Shown one piece after another: positions 14,830 through 20,123 of a stretch of DNA of 20,123 nucleotides. Within the stretch, counting starts at the first letter, position 1, and the number at the start of each line of letters is the position of its first letter. Source of the DNA: CAZUNO01 sp964621445 [NCBI: Candidatus Hadarchaeota archaeon] (GTDB lineage: Archaea; CAYQAE01; CAYVLA01); assembly GCA_964621445.1 (NCBI GenBank), contig CAZUNO010000035.1, positions 1 to 20,123 on the forward strand, read 5' to 3'. The notes below the pieces were generated by a model. The model worked only from the letters and a program-made list of their open reading frames with translations, searched no databases and had not been told where the DNA came from. Made by a program: the position numbers and the translations under genes.

Positions 14830-15972
14830 TTAAATGACGGTTAGATCCCGTTTTAACCAGTATCCAGCTATGACCGGAATTTCACATCTGAGTTCTCGGT
14901 CCAGGTCCGGATCCCCCGTGTCGACCTTCAGCTGAGAGGTGTTCTGAAGCTTGGAGGGGGTAGCCAAAACGAGTATATTTTCCCTTTCCACCTTCCTGAT
15001 CACGCGAGGGCTGATCTGTTGGTTGCCTCTTCCAAGGATAAAGCCCTGCTTGCCTATGGGACTAACTATTATGGTTCCTGGGTGGTTCTCGAGCTCCTCC
15101 AGTATTCTGCTCTCTCCAACATCAGCTGCCAGAAGCTGGTTATTCTTGATGAGGTCAACGCCGAGAAGGGTGGAGTTCTCGATTTTCAACTTATTTGCGA
15201 CCTGGGCAGTGGTGGTTCCTGGTCCCAGAATGTAGAGATGGTCCTTCCGCATTGCCTCCACGATACATCTAGCTATCTCCCTTTTCTCCAGTTCTTCCGA
15301 GCCCCAAATGCTGCTGGACAGCTTATGTTCCTGTCTTAGCGTCCTTTCGTATGGGGTTAGGGCATATCCTTTCAGCTCGGTTCTCAAGGTATTCCCACGA
15401 TAGGCAGCCTCGTCCACATCCATTACCTCGGCTTCCCGAATGGAGAGGTCCCCCTCTAGAAACATCCTTATCATCTTTGCTGCATCCTTAGGAGTGTTGG
15501 CGAAGACCGCGGAGAAGACCTTTACCCCTGCCGGGACGCCCAGGATTGGTACCCTCTTTTCGATGGCATCGTAGATATCGTTGGCCGTTCCATCACCGCC
15601 CACGAAGGCCAACAGGTCAACTTCCCTGTCCGCTAGATCCCTGGCCGCGGCCCTGGTGTCCGAGGCCGTGGTGGGCCCTGATGATATTGAGCCGAGAACC
15701 GTTGGTTCTATTCCGCAGGATAGGACCTCTTTCTCTCCCATCTCAGCTGGATAGGTCAGAATTGATGGTAGGTAGCCATTCAGGAGATACGTTAGCATCT
15801 TTTCGGCTCTGCCTGGTGCTACGGGAACGGCCCCCCGCCTTTTGGCCTCTCTGAGGGTCTCATCGCCGTCGGTTCCCTTCAGGCCAACGCGACCTCCCAT
15901 GCCGGCTATGGGGTTAACGATTAATCCTAGGGAAACCTCCGATTCTTCAACGGTTTGTGGGGTCAATGTCAA
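14830..15972 (-). CDS. ATP-NAD kinase-like protein (COG3199, AcoX type)
   Basis: A 380-residue member of the archaeal/bacterial COG3199 group related to NAD kinases. Seen: an N-terminal G-L-I-V-N-P-I-A-G-M-G-G-R-V-G-L-K-G-T-D signature (16-35), the nucleotide-binding G-G-D-G-T-A-N-D motif (125-132) preceded by V-D-L-L-A-F-V, L-G-V-P-A-G-V-K-V-F-S-A-V-F-A (144-158) and a later G-P-G-T-T-T-A motif. These match COG3199 rather than ordinary NadK. Physiological activity is uncertain; NAD or another diol-type substrate phosphorylation is inferred. The start is a TTG at 15972 (another TTG two codons on); the first Met falls inside the conserved signature, so a rare start is needed. It follows the zinc-ribbon gene by 85 bp. 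Confidence 0.88.
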   Translation of the reverse strand: MTLTPQTVEESEVSLGLIVNPIAGMGGRVGLKGTDGDETLREAKRRGAVPVAPGRAEKMLTYLLNGYLPSILTYPAEMGEKEVLSCGIEPTVLGSISSGPTTASDTRAAARDLADREVDLLAFVGGDGTANDIYDAIEKRVPILGVPAGVKVFSAVFANTPKDAAKMIRMFLEGDLSIREAEVMDVDEAAYRGNTLRTELKGYALTPYERTLRQEHKLSSSIWGSEELEKREIARCIVEAMRKDHLYILGPGTTTAQVANKLKIENSTLLGVDLIKNNQLLAADVGESRILEELENHPGTIIVSPIGKQGFILGRGNQQISPRVIRKVERENILVLATPSKLQNTSQLKVDTGDPDLDRELRCEIPVIAGYWLKRDLTVI

Positions 15973-16057
15973 GGCACCAGAATGAACCTGGATGCCGAAA
16001 CCCGCCTCAGGTCAAGCCCGGGCTGCCAACCTGGGAGCCGAGAATTCGGCCAGATCC

Positions 16058-16213
16058 CTATTTCTTCGGCTTGTTAATCAACTGGGGCACGATAATTTCG
16101 TATCCGCACTCCGGACAGCGGTAATGGAGTTCTAGAACCTCCTCGATAAGCTCCCTACGGTTCCTGTCGATAACATCCATTTCAGCACCGCATTTCCTGC
16201 ATTTCTTGAGCAT
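16058..16213 (-). CDS. 51-residue zinc-ribbon protein
   Basis: A short gene on the minus strand, ATG at 16213 and TAG at 16058. Seen: C5-x2-C8 at the N-terminus, a charged helix (about 14-28), C33-x2-C36, and a lysine-rich tail (N-K-P-K-K); a minimal four-cysteine zinc ribbon. GGTGAT on the minus strand (plus strand 16218-16223), complementary to the 16S rRNA 3' end, lies four bases before the ATG, which supports translation. It lies 40 bp downstream of trpB2 and 85 bp upstream of the NAD-kinase-like gene, all on one strand. Such small ribbons often bind nucleic acid or support a larger complex; no specific function is claimed. Confidence 0.75.
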   Translation of the reverse strand: MLKKCRKCGAEMDVIDRNRRELIEEVLELHYRCPECGYEIIVPQLINKPKK

Positions 16214-16253
16214 CTAAATCACCGATTCATTATGTAGTCTAAACCCGGGGGGT

Positions 16254-17660
16254 CTACTTGTTCAGCTTTGGTGCCTTCTCCAGGGCCTTCTCGGCTAGCT
16301 CCTTTGGGTATTCATAGTCCACGAGCTTGCCCTGGTGGTAAGCATCATAGGCGCTGAGGTCGAAGTGTCCATGTCCACTGTTCCCCATGAGTAGCGTCTT
16401 CTCCTCACCCGTCTCCTTGCATCTCAGGGCCTCGTCGATCCATCCCTTCACGGCATGCGCAGTTTCGGGAGCAACTACGAATCCCTCCGCCTTGGCGAAT
16501 ATGTGAGCGGCCTCAAAGGTCTCGTTCTGGTGGAAAGCTACCGCGTTTGTAACTCCCTCATTCTGTAGCTTGCACAGAATGGGGGCATCTCCGTGGTACC
16601 GGAGTCCTCCGGCGTGAATTGGAGGCGGAATGAATCTATGGCCCAGGGAATGCATCTTTAGGTATGGTGTATATCCTGCGGCATCTCCATGGTCATATAT
16701 GAAGGGGCCTTTGGTGAGGGTGGGGCATGAAACGGGCTCGCAGTGGGTGATCTGAAGCTCCTTTACGTCGTGTCCTGATGTGTCGATGTCCGATTTTCCG
16801 GTGATCTTATCGCCCGCGAAGGGTATGAATAGACCTGCAAAGTTGCTGCCACCGCCCGTGCATCCGAATATGTGGTCCGGGTAATCGCCTGCCATTTCGA
16901 ACTGCTTCTTGCACTCCAGTCCCTGGATGCTTTGATGGAGGAGTACGTGGTTAAGAACGCTGCCCAGGGAATATTTTGTCGATTCCTCTCCCATGGCCAC
17001 CTCTATGGCCTCGCTTATGGCCACACCGAGGCTACCCGGAGAGTCAGGGTCCTCCTTTAGGATTTGTCTTCCCGATTCGGTTCGTTCGGAGGGGCTGGGA
17101 TAGCATTCTGCACCCCATGTTTCCATCAATATTCTCCGGTAGGGCTTTTGATCATAGCTGATCCTTACCATGTAGACCTCTGCATCCAGGCCAAATAGCA
17201 TGGTGCCAAATGCCAGGGCACTACCCCATTGGCCTGCGCCGGTTTCGGTGGCTATCTTCTCAACGCCTTCCTCCCGGTTATAATAGGCCTGAGCGACCGC
17301 GGTATTGGGCTTGTGGCTTCCCGGGGGGCTGACGCCTTCCCAGTTGTAGTACATCTTAGCTGGAGTGTCAAGTTCCTTCTCTAGTCTTCTGGCCCGGTAG
17401 AGGGGAGTTGGCCTCCATAGACGATAAACATCCCGCACTTCCTCCGGGATGGAAATCCAACGTTGGGTTGAAGCTTCTTGCTTGATCAATTCCATGGGGA
17501 AGATGGGTGCCAGATCTTCTGGTTTTAGGGGTTCCTCCGTCTTGGGGTTAAGTGGCGGGTCCAGAGGTGTTGGAAGGTCCGCCTGGATATTGTACCATTC
17601 CGTTGGCATCTCATCCTCGTCAAGTAAGTATTTCACTTGCTCCAATTCGACCAAATCCAA
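16254..17660 (-). CDS. trpB2: TrpB2-type tryptophan synthase beta chain
   Basis: A PLP-dependent enzyme of the TrpB2 class that joins serine and indole to make tryptophan. Seen: the TrpB2-specific N-terminus ([14 protein letters not shown]), R-P-T-P-L-Y-R-A (83-90), the Schiff-base lysine in G-S-H-K117-[11 protein letters not shown] (139-146), the phosphate-binding C-T-G-G-G-S-N (267-273), H-A-G-G-L-R-Y-H-G and E-T-A-H-A near the C-terminus. Length 468 fits the longer TrpB2 class. TrpB2 often occurs apart from trpA, as here: no other trp gene is in the window. The start is uncertain: TTG at 17660 is given, but GTG at 17636 (eight codons in) gives an N-terminus closer to other members. A TGTACA palindrome (17702-17717) lies upstream, suggesting tryptophan-responsive control. 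The zinc-ribbon gene follows after 40 bp. Confidence 0.95.
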   Translation of the reverse strand: MDLVELEQVKYLLDEDEMPTEWYNIQADLPTPLDPPLNPKTEEPLKPEDLAPIFPMELIKQEASTQRWISIPEEVRDVYRLWRPTPLYRARRLEKELDTPAKMYYNWEGVSPPGSHKPNTAVAQAYYNREEGVEKIATETGAGQWGSALAFGTMLFGLDAEVYMVRISYDQKPYRRILMETWGAECYPSPSERTESGRQILKEDPDSPGSLGVAISEAIEVAMGEESTKYSLGSVLNHVLLHQSIQGLECKKQFEMAGDYPDHIFGCTGGGSNFAGLFIPFAGDKITGKSDIDTSGHDVKELQITHCEPVSCPTLTKGPFIYDHGDAAGYTPYLKMHSLGHRFIPPPIHAGGLRYHGDAPILCKLQNEGVTNAVAFHQNETFEAAHIFAKAEGFVVAPETAHAVKGWIDEALRCKETGEEKTLLMGNSGHGHFDLSAYDAYHQGKLVDYEYPKELAEKALEKAPKLNK

Positions 17661-17687
17661 ATGAATTTAAGTGATGTTTAAGGGATC

Positions 17688-17695
17688 ATTATTAA
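17688..17695 (-). promoter_or_regulatory. Candidate trpB2 TATA element
   Basis: Reads TTAATAAT on the minus strand. Transcription would start about 25 bases on, near 17665, leaving a very short leader to TTG 17660 or about 28 bases to GTG 17636. The TGTACA palindrome is immediately upstream of it. TTAAAC near 17676-17681 is a rival element. Confidence 0.35.
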
Positions 17696-17701
17696 CTTTA
17701 T

Positions 17702-17717
17702 TGTACATAAATGTACA
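17702..17717. promoter_or_regulatory. Paired TGTACA boxes (TRP-box-like operator) upstream of trpB2
   Basis: TGTACAT and ATGTACA form perfect 7-bp inverted arms around AA. TGTACA is the published TRP-box consensus recognised by TrpY, the tryptophan-sensing repressor of Methanothermobacter thermautotrophicus, which controls the trp operon and trpB2. Here the boxes abut the likely TATA element of trpB2. The identity of the regulator in this organism is inferred; no trpY-like gene is in the window. Confidence 0.7.
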
Positions 17718-17907
17718 GGAATACGGCTGAAACATCAATTTATTACAATGATCCTAGCGAGGTACGCGCTCGTCAACTTCACGGTGAAGAGCTGGGACAA
17801 CTACCTAGCAAACAGCTTTTAAAGAGAGATGGAGCCTCCTGGCAATGAAGGATCCTTTTCGATTATGAAGGAGATTGGGGATTCCTCTTATTCCTCGATT
17901 TCCGTAT

Positions 17908-20123
17908 TTACCATTTCCATGAGAAAAACTGGTTGATTTGCCTGCCTAATAGGAATGAAATAACGATCATGAGGGTACCGAACATGCCCATCTCACCTAT
18001 CCCACCGATTATCGAGGGGTTTATTGACAGGGATTTCAGCGCAAGTCTCTTGGATTCATCATAGTTTCCCTTGTCATATTCCTCAATCCCCCTCTGAAGC
18101 AGGTTCTCATGGGCCTCCGTGTATTTTCCTGATCCCCTCGCCCTTTCTATAATCTCCTCCACCGTGCCAAGGAGGTACTCCAACTCCATTTTTAGGAGGT
18201 CCGCTGGAAGGTTTTCTAGCCTTATATATTCCTTAAAATCCTGGGCTCCGGTGTTATTGGCAATTATGTTGTCGCTTGATGAGACCAGTTCTATGGCGTG
18301 CCAATTCTTTACCACGGTGTTATTGGTGATCCTGTTGCCCTCGGAGTTCTCAAGCAGGAAGGCGGAGTCCCCGCCCCTTTCAATTAGGTTCGAGGTAATC
18401 GTGTTTCGGTTCGACGAATTCATGTAGATGGCATGGAGCTGGTTGTTGTAGAAGTGGTTATCGGTAATGATGTTCCTCTCCGAATGATCAATGTATATTG
18501 CGTTATCGTTGCCGAGAAATTTGTTTTGAGTGATCGTGTTATGGCTTGATACGACCCTTACGGCGGCATTGGTCCAGCCCTTGGAGCCGGTAATCTCGAA
18601 GCCCTTAAGGGTGATTCCATCAGCCGACAGTTTCAGGACACTTCCGCTCGTCCACTTCTCGACGAGTGGCTTGCCTGTTCCCGTGTCAAGCCCTTTGAGG
18701 TGAAGTGCCTTATCAACCACTATGAGCTGGCTATAGTTCCCTGATCCGACCTCGATGGTATGACCGGATTCGGTGTCAGGGTCATCGATGGCCTCCTGTA
18801 TAGATATGAACATCTCATCGGTGTCCGCGTTACGGATGGTCAGGTTAGCGGAGAGATACACCTGGAAGGATGCCCGTCGGTAAGCTGCCTGACCTCCCTT
18901 GGTGGAGTTCACCTCGATGTAGGTATCCCCTGTTGGATGGTCATGAGCAATATCGTAATTCCCTGTGTAGATACCGTCCCCAGGAGTGCTATCCCCATGT
19001 GTACCGTCATCGTACATCGAGAAGGGACCATCCACATCCTGGTCGGGTTTGGTTACCGTGAATAGGACCTGGGCGCCAAGGGCAGGTCTGGATGCGTTCT
19101 CGACGCGTGCCGTGATGGTCGCCCTCTGACCACCGGTGTACCAGCTCCTGTCGGTATTAACGGTGATCGAGAAAAAGTATCCTGCTGCCGGGAACCAGCA
19201 GCCCTTGGAGTAGGCTCCTTTCAGTGTGAGCCAGTCCTGTTGGGCCTGGTACTCGGCCGGGTAGGCGGAGTGCACGTACTCTGGCCACGGTGCTTCAGCC
19301 GGGAAGGACCCGCCTGCGGTTAGGCAGTATAGCTGTGTCTCAGTGTGGCTGTTGCCGTTCAGTTCGACGATCCATTCGGACTCGCCATCCATGTCTACAT
19401 CGCCCCACCAGCCACCGTTCTCCTGCCTCCTGTTCACCGCGACATGATCGTTCCAGTAATATGCCTCCAGCTGCCCCGTGACTGCATCCGTGACGATAGG
19501 ATATGGTGCCAGCCACAGGACCTCCAGCTCCATGTCGCCATCGATATCGGCGATGAGTGGATAATTGGACCAATGGCTGACCTCGGCACCCTGGGGTATG
19601 AGTTCCTGATCGACCCATTGGGAAACGTCCCTCTCCCATTTGGTGGTCATGGTGGCCAGGTCTATGACGTAGATGGCCGATTCGGACATGAGTGCCATGT
19701 CCAGATTCCCATCATGATCCACATCCCCCATAGCCGGGGTGAGCCTGATGTTACTGCCGTGAGGTTCTGTCCACCTGTCGATCTCGGTCCCATTGGAACT
19801 AACCACGATAACCGAATTCACATCTCTATCATTCCAGATTACAGCCTCGAACTCGCCGTCGTTGGTAACATCGGCAACGAAGCAGGGGTTTGTCTGCATG
19901 TTAGCTCCGGAATCGAATCTCCACTCCTCTGTACCGCTATCGGCTGAGATGCAGTAAAGGAAGTGGTCCTGGCTGGCCCACAGGACCTCGAAGGTATCAT
20001 CCCTGTCAATATCGGCGATTGTGGGGTGCCCCTGGTTGGATTCTCCAGCCTGGAAGGAAGTCCAAACCAGTTCTCCTTCATGGCTGACGCGGTGAATAAA
20101 CCCCGAGGCATCGTTCATGAAGA
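17908..20123 (-). CDS. Large surface protein: FG-GAP/VCBS propeller, Ig-like domain, NosD beta-helix, C-terminal anchor (5' partial)
   Basis: The frame stays open to the window edge, so the N-terminus is missing; numbering here begins at an internal Met (20118). Seen in order: FG-GAP/VCBS-type repeats with calcium-loop strings at 36-40, 83-88, 132-137, 191-195 and 240-245 (D-V-D-H-D-G, D-I-D-G-D, D-V-D-M-D-G); a beta-sandwich domain (about 315-422) with the loop M-Y-D-D-G-T-H-G-D-S-T-P-G-D-G-I-Y seen in choice-of-anchor or Ig-like modules; a NosD-like right-handed beta-helix (about 430-625) with four exact 23-residue turns (525-616); a helical segment (about 630-700); and one hydrophobic helix (about 707-725) with a short tail. 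The protein would be displayed outside the cell and held by its C-terminal helix. The ligand, possibly carbohydrate, is not known. Confidence 0.88.
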   Translation of the reverse strand, partial: FMNDASGFIHRVSHEGELVWTSFQAGESNQGHPTIADIDRDDTFEVLWASQDHFLYCISADSGTEEWRFDSGANMQTNPCFVADVTNDGEFEAVIWNDRDVNSVIVVSSNGTEIDRWTEPHGSNIRLTPAMGDVDHDGNLDMALMSESAIYVIDLATMTTKWERDVSQWVDQELIPQGAEVSHWSNYPLIADIDGDMELEVLWLAPYPIVTDAVTGQLEAYYWNDHVAVNRRQENGGWWGDVDMDGESEWIVELNGNSHTETQLYCLTAGGSFPAEAPWPEYVHSAYPAEYQAQQDWLTLKGAYSKGCWFPAAGYFFSITVNTDRSWYTGGQRATITARVENASRPALGAQVLFTVTKPDQDVDGPFSMYDDGTHGDSTPGDGIYTGNYDIAHDHPTGDTYIEVNSTKGGQAAYRRASFQVYLSANLTIRNADTDEMFISIQEAIDDPDTESGHTIEVGSGNYSQLIVVDKALHLKGLDTGTGKPLVEKWTSGSVLKLSADGITLKGFEITGSKGWTNAAVRVVSSHNTITQNKFLGNDNAIYIDHSERNIITDNHFYNNQLHAIYMNSSNRNTITSNLIERGGDSAFLLENSEGNRITNNTVVKNWHAIELVSSSDNIIANNTGAQDFKEYIRLENLPADLLKMELEYLLGTVEEIIERARGSGKYTEAHENLLQRGIEEYDKGNYDESKRLALKSLSINPSIIGGIGEMGMFGTLMIVISFLLGRQINQFFSWKW

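Noticed and set aside
16037-16050. GCCGA/TCGGC hairpin behind the zinc-ribbon gene as a terminator
   Set aside because: Only a 5-bp stem with no T-run after it in the direction of transcription, and genes continue on the same strand.
19345-19947. Plus-strand frame of 200 codons
   Set aside because: Antisense to the FG-GAP repeats of the surface protein; its His/Pro/Ile-rich product mirrors the Asp-rich repeats.
1-20123. CRISPR arrays, insertion sequences, attachment sites and prophage genes
   Set aside because: No regularly spaced direct repeats, transposase or integrase motifs, or terminal inverted repeats were found; the only repeated unit is the protein-level beta-helix rung.

Overview
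The window looks like a piece of an archaeal chromosome, most likely from the Thermoplasmatota or a related euryarchaeal lineage. Reasons: an archaeal RqcH/NFACT protein, a UPF0282 metallo-hydrolase, an archaeal CDIN1-like (TPD) nuclease, a TrpB2-type tryptophan synthase beta chain, an HAE3-type RND exporter, frequent AGG/AGA arginine codons, and several start codons 25-30 bp behind a TATA box (leaderless transcripts). No rRNA, tRNA, CRISPR array, insertion sequence or prophage gene was found. Lineage is inferred from gene content only.

Layout. (1) 86-1879, plus strand: three overlapping genes for a CDIN1/C15orf41-family PD-(D/E)XK protein, a two-helix membrane protein with an OB-like extracytosolic domain, and a YdjM-like membrane metal-hydrolase. 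(2) 1880-2055: a convergent gap with three inverted repeats. (3) 2056-4614, minus strand: a CBS-pair/zinc-ribbon protein and RqcH; a small membrane protein (4645-4959) diverges from RqcH. (4) 5073-7729: a CYTH phosphatase/cyclase, an XRE-CBS regulator, a membrane-anchored beta-rich protein and a double-zinc-cluster protein of unknown family. (5) 7842-11811, plus strand: a half-size EamA transporter, then a PadR regulator overlapping a 1002-residue HAE3 exporter by ATGA, with a likely operator in front of padR. (6) 11827-17660, minus strand: TrpB2, a 51-residue zinc ribbon, a COG3199 NAD-kinase-like protein, a fucose-isomerase-like protein, a UPF0282 hydrolase and a methyltransferase. (7) 17908 to the right edge, minus strand: the C-terminal 736+ residues of a large surface protein.

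Most notable points. A perfect 16-bp palindrome made of two TGTACA boxes sits just upstream of trpB2 and matches the TRP-box recognised by TrpY in Methanothermobacter, where trpB2 is a known TrpY target. The first gene is a clear archaeal homologue of human CDIN1 (congenital dyserythropoietic anaemia type I) and is translationally coupled to two membrane-protein genes. The exporter has lost the conserved Asp of its second half. Three genes start as probable leaderless messages, while downstream or internal genes use Shine-Dalgarno sites or stop-start overlaps.
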